Numbered from the stretch's first letter, positions 17,805 to 27,041 are shown. The stretch: DNA of 64,000 nt from Saccharopolyspora flava (GCF_900116135.1 NZ_FOZX01000007.1:62001-126000); one strand, 5' to 3'. The notes: generated from the letters alone by a model not told the origin. Numbers and translations are program-made.

Positions 17805-19075
17805 TGAGCACCGACCAGGACCTGCGGGACGTGCTGCGCGACGTCCTCGCGGGTGAGCTCACCGACCGCCTCGACCAGGCCGTCACCGGCGTCGGCTTCG
17901 ACGCCGAGCTGTGGGCGAAGCTCAGCGACCTCGGCTTCACCGCCCTCACCGCCCCCGAGGCTCACGGCGGTTCCGGCGCCGGCTGGCCGGAGGCCGCCGC
18001 CCTGCTGACCGAGAGCGCGGCCGCGGCCCGACACCTCCCGTTCGCCGAGAGCGACCTGCTCGCCCACTGGCTCCTCCGCACCACCGGAATCCCGGACCCC
18101 GACCCGACCACCCCACTCACGGTCGCCCTTTTCCACACCGACGGAACCGCCCGATCAGTCCCCTGGCTCGGCCACGTCCCCACCCTCCTCGTCATCCCCC
18201 ACCCCAACGCCACCTGGACCCTCCACACCCCCGAATCCCCCGGTACTCCGTCACCGGATTCCTCCGGTAGTCGGTCACCGGAATCCTCCGGTAGTCGGTC
18301 ACCGGATTCCTCCGGTAGTCGGTCACCGGAAAACTCCGGTAATCCGTCACCCGAAAACGGCGGTAATCCGTCACCGGAACACTCCGGTAATCGGGAACCC
18401 GAAAACTCCGGTAATCGGGGGCCCGAATACTGCCGTAATCGGGGGGTGGAATACGGCGGTATTCCGGGGGTGGAGCGGTGGAGGGGGCGGGTTTCGCGGT
18501 CGGGGTTGCCTCGGGGGGATGCGTTCGGAGTGTCGGTGGGGGACGGGGTGGTCGTGGGGGTGGACGTGGTGGATCAGTTGGTGTTGCGGGGTGCTCTCGC
18601 GCGGGCCGTGCAGGTGGTGGGGGCGTTGGAGCGGGCCGTGGATCTGTGCGTGGAGCACGCGCGGACGCGGGTGCAGTTCGGGCGGCCGTTGGCGAAGTTC
18701 CAGGCCGTGCAGCACCTGGTCGCCGACGCCGCCGCGGAGGCCGCGCTGGCGCGGGCGGCGGTGGACGCCGCCGTGCTCGACGCCGCCGAGACCGAGCTGA
18801 CCGGTCCCGCATCGGCGACGAAGGTCGCCGCGGCGCGGTCCTGCGCCGGGCACGCCGCCTCGGTCGTCGTGCGCAACGCCCACCAGGTCCACGGCGCCAT
18901 CGGCACCACGCAGGAGCACCCGCTGCAGCTGGTCACGCTGCCCGCGCTGGACTGGCGCGGCGAGTTCGGCACCACCCGCGACTGGGACCGGTTCCTCGCG
19001 GCGAGCGGTCCGCTGTGGGACGTCGTGCAGGGCGCGCCCGCCGAGCACCCGCCGATCCCGGGAGGACACCGATGA
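17804..19075 (+). CDS. Acyl-CoA dehydrogenase family protein interrupted by an 80-residue repeat insertion
   Basis: This 423-residue protein has a dehydrogenase-like N-domain (residues 1-140) and a C-terminal FAD/helical domain (ALERAVDLCVEHARTRVQFGRPL, then QVHGAIGTTQEHPL). Residues 146-225 are ten 8-residue repeats of the type SGSRSPES/SGNPSPEN and do not belong to the fold. Without them the length would be about 343, normal for the small partner of heteromeric acyl-CoA dehydrogenases. The reading frame is kept and the C-terminal domain stays intact, so the protein may still work with a flexible linker between domains. It overlaps its neighbours by one (upstream) and four bases (downstream). 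Confidence 0.87.
   Translation: MSTDQDLRDVLRDVLAGELTDRLDQAVTGVGFDAELWAKLSDLGFTALTAPEAHGGSGAGWPEAAALLTESAAAARHLPFAESDLLAHWLLRTTGIPDPDPTTPLTVALFHTDGTARSVPWLGHVPTLLVIPHPNATWTLHTPESPGTPSPDSSGSRSPESSGSRSPDSSGSRSPENSGNPSPENGGNPSPEHSGNREPENSGNRGPEYCRNRGVEYGGIPGVERWRGRVSRSGLPRGDAFGVSVGDGVVVGVDVVDQLVLRGALARAVQVVGALERAVDLCVEHARTRVQFGRPLAKFQAVQHLVADAAAEAALARAAVDAAVLDAAETELTGPASATKVAAARSCAGHAASVVVRNAHQVHGAIGTTQEHPLQLVTLPALDWRGEFGTTRDWDRFLAASGPLWDVVQGAPAEHPPIPGGHR
18239..18478 (+). repeat. In-frame 10 x 24-bp tandem repeat inside an acyl-CoA dehydrogenase gene
   Basis: Ten consecutive 24-base units, each eight codons, run from 18239 to 18478. Units 2-4 are nearly identical (TCCGGTAGTCGGTCACCGG then AATCC or ATTCC); later units drift to GGTAATCCGTCACCCGAAAAC and then GGTAATCGGGGGCCCGAATAC. 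The inner copies contain the inverted pair CCGGT...ACCGG. The gradient from identical to diverged units suggests recent expansion at the 5' side and ageing at the 3' side. Confidence 0.92.
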
Positions 19076-20265
19076 GCGGCGACCTGCTCGCCGGCGTGCG
19101 AGTCCTGGACCTGTCGACGGTGTTCATGGGCCCCTACGCCGCCCAGGTGCTCGCCGAGTGGGGCGCCGACGTGATCAAGGTCGAATCGCTGCGCGGCGAC
19201 CAGGTTCGCGGCATCGGCGACACCTCCGGCAACGGCGTCGGCCCGATCTTCGTCAACGCCAACCGCGGCAAGCGCTCGGTCGCCGTCGACCTCAAGGACA
19301 CCGGGGCGCGCGAGGTGCTGCGGGCGCTGGTGCGCGGAGCCGACGTGCTGCTGCACAACATCCGCCCACCCGCCGCCGCCCGCCTCGGCCTGACCTGGGA
19401 GGAGCTGCGCGAGATCAACCCGGGGCTGGTGCTGTGCGCGTTCCGCGGCTACGGCAAGGACGGCCCGCACGCCGACCGGCCCGCCTACGACGACGTGATC
19501 CAGGCGGCCTCCGGCATCGCCGCTGCTCAGGGCGCCGCCGGGGGAGAACCCGAGTACTGGCGCTCGGCCGCCTCGGACAAGATCCTCGGTCTCTACGGCG
19601 CGGCGGCGACCTGCGCCGCGCTGCGCGCCAAGGAGGCCGACGGTCGGGGACGGCCGGTGGAGGTGCCGATGTTCGAGGGGATGGCCTCGTTCATGCTCCT
19701 GGACCGGCAGGGCGGCTGGCTCACCGACCCGCCCTCGGGCCCCACCGGCTACCCGAGGACGGATTCGCCGCACCGCAGGCCCTACGCCACCAAGGACGGC
19801 CACCTGGCGGTGATGATGTACGCCGACAAGCACTGGACGGTGTTCTTCGACCTCATCGGCCGCCCGGAACTGGGCGAGGACCCGCGCTTCCGCGACATCG
19901 GCGCCCGCACCCGGCACATCGACGAGCTCTACGCGCTGCTGGCCGAGGAGATGGTCACCCGCACCTCGGCGGAGTGGAGCGAGGCGTTCGCCCGCGCCGA
20001 CATCCCGCACGGCCCGGTGCACGACGTCGAGGACCTGTTCGCCGACGAGCACCTGGCCGCCACCGGTTTCTTCCAGACCGTCGAGCAGCCCGGCGTGGGG
20101 CCGGTGCGGCTGGCCCGCAGGCCGATCGACTTCGGCGAACCCGCGCCCCCGCCGCGACCGGCCCCGCTGCTGGGCCAGCACACCCGCGAGGTCCTGGCCG
20201 AGGCCGGGATCCCGGACGAGGAGGTGCAGCGGCTGCTCGACTCAGGTGCGCTCAGCCAGCGCTGA
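19072..20265 (+). CDS. CaiB/BaiF-family (class III) CoA-transferase
   Basis: This 397-residue protein would move CoA between carboxylic acids. It opens with GVRVLDLSTVFMGPYAAQVLAEWGADVIKVE, the class III signature, followed by NRGKRSVAVDLK. RPAYDDVIQAASG contains the conserved aspartate that forms the acyl anhydride. The ATG overlaps the preceding stop (ATGA). With the two dehydrogenase chains upstream it forms an operon that probably activates and oxidises one carboxylic acid, perhaps carnitine-like or bile-acid-like. The 3' end overlaps the convergent methyltransferase gene by 14 bases. Confidence 0.9.
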   Translation: MSGDLLAGVRVLDLSTVFMGPYAAQVLAEWGADVIKVESLRGDQVRGIGDTSGNGVGPIFVNANRGKRSVAVDLKDTGAREVLRALVRGADVLLHNIRPPAAARLGLTWEELREINPGLVLCAFRGYGKDGPHADRPAYDDVIQAASGIAAAQGAAGGEPEYWRSAASDKILGLYGAAATCAALRAKEADGRGRPVEVPMFEGMASFMLLDRQGGWLTDPPSGPTGYPRTDSPHRRPYATKDGHLAVMMYADKHWTVFFDLIGRPELGEDPRFRDIGARTRHIDELYALLAEEMVTRTSAEWSEAFARADIPHGPVHDVEDLFADEHLAATGFFQTVEQPGVGPVRLARRPIDFGEPAPPPRPAPLLGQHTREVLAEAGIPDEEVQRLLDSGALSQR

Positions 20266-20857
20266 GCACGGCCACCAGGAAGTCCGAGTCCTCGCGCAGC
20301 GGGCGCAGGTCCCAGGTGCTCAGCGCCAGGTCGGTCCGCAGACCGGCCTTCTCGGCGTCGGCGAAGAACTCGGCGGGCTCGTAGCCGCGGCCGGTGCCGA
20401 AGCCCACCGCCACCCGGCCCTCGGGCGCCAGGTGCGCCCGAAACCGCTCCAGCACGGTGCCGCGGGTGCTGGGCGCCAGGAACGTCATCACGTTGCCCGC
20501 GCACACGATCAGGTCGAACGGCTCGGTGACGCCGTGCGCGGGCAGGTCGAGCTCGGCGAGGTCGCCGACGATCCAGCGCGGCCCCGGGTGGTCCTCCTCC
20601 GCGGCCTCGATCAGCGCCGGGTCCACGTCGACGCCGACGACGTCGTGGCCCACCGACGCCAGCCACCCGGCGACCCGCCCCGGGCCGCACCCGGCGTCGA
20701 GGATGCGGGACCCGCGCTCGGCCATCGCGTCGATCATCCGGGCCTCCCCGGCGAGATCGGTGCCCGCCTCGGCCAGACCCCGCATCCGGTTGATGTACCA
20801 GGATGAATGCCCCGGATCAGCCGCGACCTTCTGCATCCACAGACTCTGCTCGACCAT
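20252..20857 (-). CDS. Class I SAM-dependent methyltransferase
   Basis: This 201-residue protein has the Rossmann methyltransferase motif I ILDAGCGPGRVAGWLA, acidic motif II VVGVDVDPALIEAA and motif FDLIVCAGNVMTFL. It is a small, single-domain enzyme of the Methyltransf_11/25 type. The substrate is unknown. It lies on the same strand as, and 66 bases downstream of, the PaaX-type regulator. Confidence 0.85.
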   Translation of the reverse strand: MVEQSLWMQKVAADPGHSSWYINRMRGLAEAGTDLAGEARMIDAMAERGSRILDAGCGPGRVAGWLASVGHDVVGVDVDPALIEAAEEDHPGPRWIVGDLAELDLPAHGVTEPFDLIVCAGNVMTFLAPSTRGTVLERFRAHLAPEGRVAVGFGTGRGYEPAEFFADAEKAGLRTDLALSTWDLRPLREDSDFLVAVLSAG

Positions 20858-20923
20858 GCCCCCATTGTGCGCCGCGCACGCCCCCGCACGGCCGGGGACG
20901 CCGAGCGGCGGGATCGCGGCTCG

Positions 20924-21754
20924 TCAGAGCTCGATCTGGTCGATGGTCGTTTCGGCGAGGTCGGCGGTGGTGTCGTGGTAGTGGTGGGCGAGCTGGCGGA
21001 ACAGCGTTTCGGCGCGGATGGCCGGCCAGTCGGTGTCGAGCAGGTCGGCGGGCAGGTGCGGGTCCTGGCGGACCAGCTGCAGCCAGTCGGTGTGCAGGAC
21101 CAGCTGGCGCGCGAGGTCGTCGGGGGCCCAGGGCAGCGGGTGGGGGCTGTCCCAGCGGGTGAGGAACGCGCGGTAGCGGGCGGCGATGGCGTCGAGGTCG
21201 AAGGCCTTGCGGACCAGGTCGGCGGATTCGGTGGGCTTGCCCTGCTGCGCGGTGAACACGGTGACGTGGTCGTTGAGGCCGAGCTCGTCGACGATCTCGG
21301 TGACGTCGTGCGGGCCGGGGGCGATCCACAGCCCGTTCTGCAGCAGCCCGAACCCGGCCCAGATCAGCTGCGAGCGCAGGTCGTGCCGGTCGCTGCGCCG
21401 GGTGTCCGGCAGCGAGAAGGCCACCAGCGTCCAGGTCCCGTCCCAGTCGCGGTTGACGGCGCCGGTGTCCCAGATCCGCCGCTCGCCGTCCTCGAGGACC
21501 TGCTCGGCGTGCTCGGTGAGCCCGAAGTAGACGCGGCGGCCCCGGCGGTGGCGGGTGAGCAGGCCGCGGTGCGCCATCCGGCTCAGCGTCGAGCGCACCG
21601 CCTCCTCGGAGATCGAGATCCGGCCGAAGACGTCGATGATGCTGCCCGAGTACGCCGCCGAGGAGCGCCCGAGCACGTGCAGGCCCAGGAAGCTCAGCAT
21701 GAGCGACTGCGGTCGGGCCGAATAGGTCAAAGCGGCGTCGTCGGCGGAACTCAC
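20924..21754 (-). CDS. PaaX-family transcriptional regulator
   Basis: This 276-residue regulator has an N-terminal winged helix (SEEAVRSTLSRMAHRGLLTRHRRGRRVYFGLTE) followed by the PaaX central and C-terminal domains (TWTLVAFSLPDTRRSDRHDLR, LLQNGLWIAPGPHD). PaaX proteins repress aromatic or acyl-CoA catabolism and respond to an aryl- or acyl-CoA. The GTG at 21754 (VSSADDAALTYSARPQS) is preferred; the frame is open further upstream, but that part has no family similarity. A GTTG-N4-CAAC motif lies about 30 bases upstream. The divergent hydrolase/transporter/acyl-CoA ligase operon is the likely target. Confidence 0.85.
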   Translation of the reverse strand: MSSADDAALTYSARPQSLMLSFLGLHVLGRSSAAYSGSIIDVFGRISISEEAVRSTLSRMAHRGLLTRHRRGRRVYFGLTEHAEQVLEDGERRIWDTGAVNRDWDGTWTLVAFSLPDTRRSDRHDLRSQLIWAGFGLLQNGLWIAPGPHDVTEIVDELGLNDHVTVFTAQQGKPTESADLVRKAFDLDAIAARYRAFLTRWDSPHPLPWAPDDLARQLVLHTDWLQLVRQDPHLPADLLDTDWPAIRAETLFRQLAHHYHDTTADLAETTIDQIEL

Positions 21755-21859
21755 GATGACCAGCGTAGTCGTTCGAATGTTGGGCACAACGTTGACGGCC
21801 GTCACTGCGACGCCGTACTTTTTGCCGGGTCGGCACGCTCGTCCACCGAGGAGTTCTCG

Positions 21860-21922
21860 ATGCAGAACGTGCACCACGCCCACTCCCCGCTGCAGCGCGA
21901 GATCCTGCTCGGGCTCGGATGA
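21860..21922 (+). CDS. Possible 20-residue leader peptide
   Basis: A short frame encodes MQNVHHAHSPLQREILLGLG. It has a good ribosome site (GAGGAG, 21848-21853) six bases before the ATG. Its TGA overlaps an ATG in frame with the secreted hydrolase gene. Three histidines lie near the N-terminus. It could be a translated leader that couples to the hydrolase, or a chance frame. I recognise no family. Confidence 0.4.
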   Translation: MQNVHHAHSPLQREILLGLG

Positions 21923-21945
21923 GCCCCGGAACGGGGAGGTTTCGC

Positions 21946-23310
21946 ATGATCACCGCCCGCACGAGCGGACGGCTGGCGGCCCTGGTCGCGGCCGCGCTGC
22001 TGGCCGCGTCGGCACCCGCTCTCGCCACCGAGACCCCCACCCACGTCGAGGGCGAGCTCGCCAGCGGCGCGACCTGGGTGATGGACGTTCCCGAGAACTG
22101 GAACGGCACGCTCCTGCTGTTCAGCCACGGCTACCAGGCCGCGGGCGGCCCCAACCCGGCCGAGAACGCGCCCAGCGACGAGGCCGCCCGGATCGCGCTG
22201 GACGAGGGCTACGCCCTCATCGGCTCCTCCTACGCCACCACGGGCTGGGCGGTCGAGCAGGCCGTGCCCGACCAGCTGGCCACGATCGACGAGTTCACCG
22301 CCCGGTTCGGGCCCGCCCGCCGCACCATCGCCTGGGGCCAGTCCTACGGCGGCCTGGTCACCACGACCATCGCCGAGCGCCACCCCGACCGAGTCGACGC
22401 GACGCTGTCGATGTGCGGCCTGGTGCAGGGCGGCGTCGCCAACTGGAACAGCACCCTCGACCCCGCCTACGCGGTGAAAACCCTGCTGGCGCCCGAATCC
22501 GACTACCCGCTGACCGGTTTCGCCGACGCCCAGCAGGCCTCGCAGGCCGCCACCGCGATGACCGGCGTCGTCGAGCGCGCGCAGACCACTCCGCAGGGCC
22601 GCGCCCGGATCGCCCTGGCCGCCGCCCTGCACAACATCCCCGGGCACAACGACCCCGCCCAGCCCGAGCCGGGCGAGCGCGACTGGGAAGCCCAGCAGCG
22701 CAACCAGTACGAGGTGATGACCCGGTTCCCGGTCACGGCGATGCAGTGGCGGCAAGAGGCCGAATCCCGCGCGGGCGGGAACATGTCGTGGAACACCGGC
22801 GTCGACTACGCCCGGATGCTCGCCGACTCGCCGCACGCCCCCGAGATCGCCGCGCTCTACGACGCCGCGGGCCTGTCGCTGCGCGACGACCTGGACGCGC
22901 TGGCCCGCGCACCGCGCATCGAGGCCGACCCCGGCGCCGTGGACTACATGACCCGCCACGTCGCCTTCACCGGGCGGCTGAGCGCTCCGCAGCTCGACAT
23001 CCACACCACCGGCGACGGCCTGGTGCCCGTGCAGGTCACCAGCGCGCACCGCGACGCCGTCGAGCGGGCCGGAAGCGGCGACCTGCTGCGCCAGGCCTTC
23101 GTGGACCGGCCCGGGCACTGCACCTTCACCGCCGGCGAGCAGCTCGCGGCCCTGCACGCGCTGGAAACCCGCCTGGACGACGGGGTCTGGCGCGGCACCG
23201 ACCCGGCCGAGCTCAACGCCGCCGCCGAGGCCGAGCAGCCCGGCGCCGGCCACGCCTACCTCCGCTTCCGCCCCACCCCCTACCCGCGCCCCTACGACCT
23301 AGCCGAGTGA
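21946..23310 (+). CDS. Secreted alpha/beta hydrolase
   Basis: This 454-residue serine hydrolase carries a signal peptide (MITARTSGRLAALVAAALLAASAPALA) and the nucleophile motif GQSYGG. The HTTGDGLVPVQVT segment holds a likely acid residue and RPGHCTFT the likely catalytic His. The ATG at 21946 is preferred over an in-frame ATG at 21919 because GGGGAGG sits six bases before it and the signal peptide then begins properly. It is first in an operon with an MFS transporter and an acyl-CoA ligase, which suggests extracellular ester or amide cleavage, then uptake and CoA activation of the released acid. Confidence 0.86.
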   Translation: MITARTSGRLAALVAAALLAASAPALATETPTHVEGELASGATWVMDVPENWNGTLLLFSHGYQAAGGPNPAENAPSDEAARIALDEGYALIGSSYATTGWAVEQAVPDQLATIDEFTARFGPARRTIAWGQSYGGLVTTTIAERHPDRVDATLSMCGLVQGGVANWNSTLDPAYAVKTLLAPESDYPLTGFADAQQASQAATAMTGVVERAQTTPQGRARIALAAALHNIPGHNDPAQPEPGERDWEAQQRNQYEVMTRFPVTAMQWRQEAESRAGGNMSWNTGVDYARMLADSPHAPEIAALYDAAGLSLRDDLDALARAPRIEADPGAVDYMTRHVAFTGRLSAPQLDIHTTGDGLVPVQVTSAHRDAVERAGSGDLLRQAFVDRPGHCTFTAGEQLAALHALETRLDDGVWRGTDPAELNAAAEAEQPGAGHAYLRFRPTPYPRPYDLAE

Positions 23311-23371
23311 TCACTCCGTCCGCAGTGGACGGTCCTCCTGTTCCGCACCCCCAACGACGAGGGCGATCGGC

Positions 23372-24673
23372 ATGACAGATTCGGTCACAGCCGGGAGGCA
23401 GCTCCGACGCGCGGTCGCGTCCAGCTTCCTGGGAAGCGTCATCGAGTACTACGACTTCCTGCTCTACGCCACGGCTTCCGCGGTGGTGTTCAGCCAGGTG
23501 TTCTTCACCAACCTCGACCCGCTGGTGGCCACCGTCGCCAGCTTCGGCACCTTCGCCACCGGCTACCTCGCGCGCCCGCTCGGCGGCCTGGTGTTCGGCC
23601 ACTTCGGCGACCGGCTCGGCCGCAAGCGGATGCTGGTGCTGACGATGCTGCTGATGGGCATCGCCAGCTCCCTGATCGGCCTGCTGCCCACCTACGAGCA
23701 GATCGGCGCGTGGGCGCCGCTGGGGCTGGTGCTGCTGCGCGTCGTCCAGGGCGTCGCCGTCGGCGGCGAGTGGGGCGGGGCGGTGCTCATCTCCGCCGAG
23801 CACGCCCGCACGCGGCGCGGGCTGTGGGCGAGCTTCACCAACGCCGGAGCGCCCTGCGGGATGGTGCTGTCCACCGCCGTGCTCACCGGAACCGCCGCCG
23901 TCCTCGGCGAGGAGGCGTTCCTGGGCTGGGGCTGGCGCGTCCCGTTCCTGCTCAGCATCGTGCTGCTCGCACTCGGGCTGTTCGTGCGCCTCAAGGTCGC
24001 CGAACCCCGGATGTTCCAGGAGTCGCGGCGCAGCGAGCGGGCCCCGCTGCTGGCGGTGCTGCGGAACCGGCCGCGCCAGCTCGCGCTCGGCGTCGGCGTC
24101 GGGCTGGCCGCCTTCGTCGCCCAGTCCACGCTGACCACGTTCGTGCTGGCCTACGGGGTGCAGGCCGGGTTCAGCAGGCAGACCGTGCTCAACGCCATCA
24201 CCCTGTCCTCGGTGACGGCCGTGGTGGGGATCATCGCCTGGTCGGGCTTGTCCGACCGGCTCGGCAGGCGCCCGATCGTGCTGGTCGGGGCGGTGATCAT
24301 GGCCGCCTACAGCTTCGCGCTGTTCCCGATAGTCGACAGCGGCAGCGGCGCGCTGCTGGTCCTCGCGCTGGTCCTCGGCCAGGGCGTCGTCCACCCGATG
24401 ATGTACGGGCCGCTGGCCGCGCTCTACACCGAGCTGTTCAGCACCGAGACCCGCTACACCGGCGCGTCGCTGGGCTACCAGCTGGCCGGGCTCGGCGGCG
24501 GGCTGGCGCCGGTGCTGTTCGCGCAGCTGCAGAGCAGCGGCTTCGGGACCACCGCGATCTCCGGGACCATCACCGCGTTCTGCGCGCTGACCGTCGCCTG
24601 CGTGCTCGGGCTGCGCGAGACCAGCCACCAGAACCTCGAAACCCCCGACGGCGCACGGGAAGGAGCACGGTGA
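23372..24673 (+). CDS. MFS transporter, metabolite:H+ symporter type
   Basis: This 433-residue, 12-segment transporter has the family markers IEYYDFLLYATASAVVF in helix 1, RPLGGLVFGHFGDRLGRKR after helix 2, and QGVAVGGEWGGAVL. It belongs to the group importing carboxylates and compatible solutes. The stop shares one base with the ATG of the acyl-CoA ligase, so uptake and activation are probably coupled. Residues do not reveal the substrate. Confidence 0.9.
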   Translation: MTDSVTAGRQLRRAVASSFLGSVIEYYDFLLYATASAVVFSQVFFTNLDPLVATVASFGTFATGYLARPLGGLVFGHFGDRLGRKRMLVLTMLLMGIASSLIGLLPTYEQIGAWAPLGLVLLRVVQGVAVGGEWGGAVLISAEHARTRRGLWASFTNAGAPCGMVLSTAVLTGTAAVLGEEAFLGWGWRVPFLLSIVLLALGLFVRLKVAEPRMFQESRRSERAPLLAVLRNRPRQLALGVGVGLAAFVAQSTLTTFVLAYGVQAGFSRQTVLNAITLSSVTAVVGIIAWSGLSDRLGRRPIVLVGAVIMAAYSFALFPIVDSGSGALLVLALVLGQGVVHPMMYGPLAALYTELFSTETRYTGASLGYQLAGLGGGLAPVLFAQLQSSGFGTTAISGTITAFCALTVACVLGLRETSHQNLETPDGAREGAR

Positions 24674-26175
24674 TGCGCGACCTCGGCCTGGGTGCGTGGC
24701 CCGCCCGGCGAGCACTCATGACCCCGGACCGCACCGCCTTCGTCTTCGACGGCACCGAGATCAGCTACGCCGAGTTCGCCGAGCGCACCGCGCTGGTCGC
24801 CCAGCGGTTGCGCGCCGACGGCGTGTCCCGCGGCGACCGGGTCGCCTACCTCGGGCCCAACCACCTCGCGTTCGTCGAGACGATGTTCGCCGCGCACCGG
24901 CTCGGCGCGGTGTTCGTCCCGCTGAACTTCCGGCTCGCCGCACCCGAGATCGACTACGTGCTCGCCGATTCCGAACCCGAGGCGCTGATCTACGCGCCCG
25001 AGTGCGCCGGGACCGTCGCGGCGCTGGAGAACCGGCCGCGCCGCCTCGTCGCGCTCACCGACCCGAGCCCGGGCGAGCAGGAGTACGAGAGCTGGCTCGC
25101 CGCAAGCACTCCCGAGCCGATCGAGGAGGAGGTGGGGCTGGCCGAGGTCGCGCTGATCCTCTACACCTCCGGCACCACCGGACGCCCCAAGGGCGCGATG
25201 CTCACCCATGGCAACCTGGTGTGGAACACCGTCAACCTGCTGGTCGGCGTCGACGTCGCCTCCGACGACGTCACGCTGATCACCGCGCCGCTGTTCCACG
25301 TCGCCGCGCTCGACCAGACGCTGCTGCCGACGTTCATCAAGGGCGGCTGCTCGGTGATCGCCCCGGGCTGGGACGTCGACGCCTGCTACGACCACATCGA
25401 ACGCCGCGGCATCACCTGGATGTTCGGCGTGACCACCATGTTCGCCGAACTGGCCGCCTCACCCCGCTGGGCCGAGGCCGACCTGTCGTCGCTGCGCATC
25501 GTGATGAGCGGCGGCGCGGCCATCCCCGAAGCGCTGATCCGCACCTACCAGGAGCGCGGCCTGGTGTTCTGCCAGGGCTACGGCATGACCGAGACCGCGC
25601 CGGGCGCCACGTTCCTGGAAGCGGGGGAGAGCCTGCGCAAGGTCGGTTCGGCCGGGGTGCCGGTGTTCTTCACCGGCGTCCGCGTCGTCCGCCCCGACGG
25701 CACCGACGCCGATCCGGGCGAGCCGGGGGAGGCGCTCATCAAGGGGCCCAACGTCAGTCCCGGCTACTGGCGCAACCCGCAGGCCACCGAGGCCGCGTTC
25801 GAGGACGGCTGGTTCCGCTCCGGCGACCTGGCCACCTTCGACGACGAGGGCCACCTGCACGTGGTGGACCGGGTCAAGGACATGTTCATCTCCGGCGGCG
25901 AGAACGTGTACCCGGCCGAGGTGGAGAGCGCCCTGTTCGAACACCCGGCGGTGGCCGAGGCCGCCGTCATCGGCATCCCGCACGAGCGCTGGGGCGAGGT
26001 CGGCCGCGCCTTCGTCGTCTGCCACCCCGACACCGCGCCCACCGGCGACGACCTGCGCGAGTTCCTGCGCACCCGACTCGCCCGCTACAAGGTCCCGGTC
26101 CAGGTCGACCTCGTCGACCACCTGCCCCGCACGGGCTCCGGCAAGATCCAGAAGTCCGAGCTGCGGAAGCGCTAG
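24673..26175 (+). CDS. Acyl-CoA synthetase (AMP-forming)
   Basis: This 500-residue ANL-family ligase activates a carboxylic acid to its CoA thioester with ATP. The P-loop-like motif is LYTSGTTGRPKGAMLTHGN, followed by FCQGYGMTETAPGA, GWFRSGDLATFDDEGHLHVVDRVKDMFISGGENVYPAEVE, and the C-terminal catalytic Lys in PRTGSGKIQKSELRKR. The length fits medium/long-chain or aryl-acid ligases. The last four bases overlap the convergent stress-protein gene. Confidence 0.92.
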   Translation: MRDLGLGAWPARRALMTPDRTAFVFDGTEISYAEFAERTALVAQRLRADGVSRGDRVAYLGPNHLAFVETMFAAHRLGAVFVPLNFRLAAPEIDYVLADSEPEALIYAPECAGTVAALENRPRRLVALTDPSPGEQEYESWLAASTPEPIEEEVGLAEVALILYTSGTTGRPKGAMLTHGNLVWNTVNLLVGVDVASDDVTLITAPLFHVAALDQTLLPTFIKGGCSVIAPGWDVDACYDHIERRGITWMFGVTTMFAELAASPRWAEADLSSLRIVMSGGAAIPEALIRTYQERGLVFCQGYGMTETAPGATFLEAGESLRKVGSAGVPVFFTGVRVVRPDGTDADPGEPGEALIKGPNVSPGYWRNPQATEAAFEDGWFRSGDLATFDDEGHLHVVDRVKDMFISGGENVYPAEVESALFEHPAVAEAAVIGIPHERWGEVGRAFVVCHPDTAPTGDDLREFLRTRLARYKVPVQVDLVDHLPRTGSGKIQKSELRKR

Positions 26176-27041
26176 CCCTTGCTCGGGTGCACGACCAGCA
26201 CCGGGCACTCGGCGTGGTGCAGCAGGGCTTGGCTGGTGGAGCCCAGGAGCATCCCGAGGAAGCCGCCCCGGCCGCGGCTGCCCACGACCACGAGCTGAGC
26301 GGACCTGCTGCGCTCGATGAGCGTGTCCCGGGGGCGCTCGTTGACGGTCACGCGTTCGACCGGCACGTCCGGGTGCTGCTGCTGGAGGCCGGCCAGGGCC
26401 TCGGCGAGGACGCGCTCGCTGGTGGCCATCTCCGGTTCGAGGTGGCCCAGCCCGACCTCGCGGATCGAGGGCTCGCGCGAGGCGTGCACGGCCACCAGAC
26501 CGACCCCGCGCCAGGCCGCCTCGGCGAAGGCCGCGGCCAGCGCCTCGGTGCTGTTGTCGCTGCCGTCGACACCGGCCACGACCGGACCACCCGGGGCGCT
26601 CGGTTCGCGCACCACCGCCACCGGGCAGGCCGCGTGCGCGGCGGCCGACACGGCGGTGGAGCCCAGCAGCATCCCGCCGAAACCGCCGTGCCCGGAGGCG
26701 CCCAGCGCGAGCATCCGGGCCTCCTTGGCCATCCGCAGCAGCAGCGCGACCGGCTGCTCCTGCGTGTACTCGGTGGTGAACTCCAGTCCCGAGGCGACCG
26801 AGTTCACCCGGTCGGTGGCCGCGCTCAGGTGGGTGCGCGCCAGCTCGTCGATCTCGGCGAACGCGTCGGGCGGCACCGGCATCCCGGCGCCGTAGAACCC
26901 GCGGAAGTAGGGCTCGGTCGAGGTCACCAGGTACAGCGACAGCTTCCGGGCCGAGGCCACCGACGCGGCCCACGCCGCCGCGCTGAGCGCCTGGTCCGAT
27001 CCGTCGATCCCGACCACGATCGCGTTGCTGAGATCCGTCAT
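26172..27041 (-). CDS. Tandem universal stress protein
   Basis: This 289-residue protein has two UspA domains. Domain 1 starts VVGIDGSDQALSAAAWA and domain 2 VVAGVDGSDNSTEALAAAF. Each ends with the ATP-binding pattern: ALGASGHGGFGGMLLGSTA in the first, VGSRGRGGFLGMLLGSTSQ in the second. Such tandem ATP-binding proteins are common in actinomycetes under hypoxia and stress. The LuxR-type regulator gene ends upstream on the same strand. Confidence 0.93.
   Translation of the reverse strand: MTDLSNAIVVGIDGSDQALSAAAWAASVASARKLSLYLVTSTEPYFRGFYGAGMPVPPDAFAEIDELARTHLSAATDRVNSVASGLEFTTEYTQEQPVALLLRMAKEARMLALGASGHGGFGGMLLGSTAVSAAAHAACPVAVVREPSAPGGPVVAGVDGSDNSTEALAAAFAEAAWRGVGLVAVHASREPSIREVGLGHLEPEMATSERVLAEALAGLQQQHPDVPVERVTVNERPRDTLIERSRSAQLVVVGSRGRGGFLGMLLGSTSQALLHHAECPVLVVHPSKG

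Noticed and set aside
18239-18478. CRISPR array
   Set aside because: Units are contiguous with no unique spacers, keep the reading frame, and lie inside a dehydrogenase gene.
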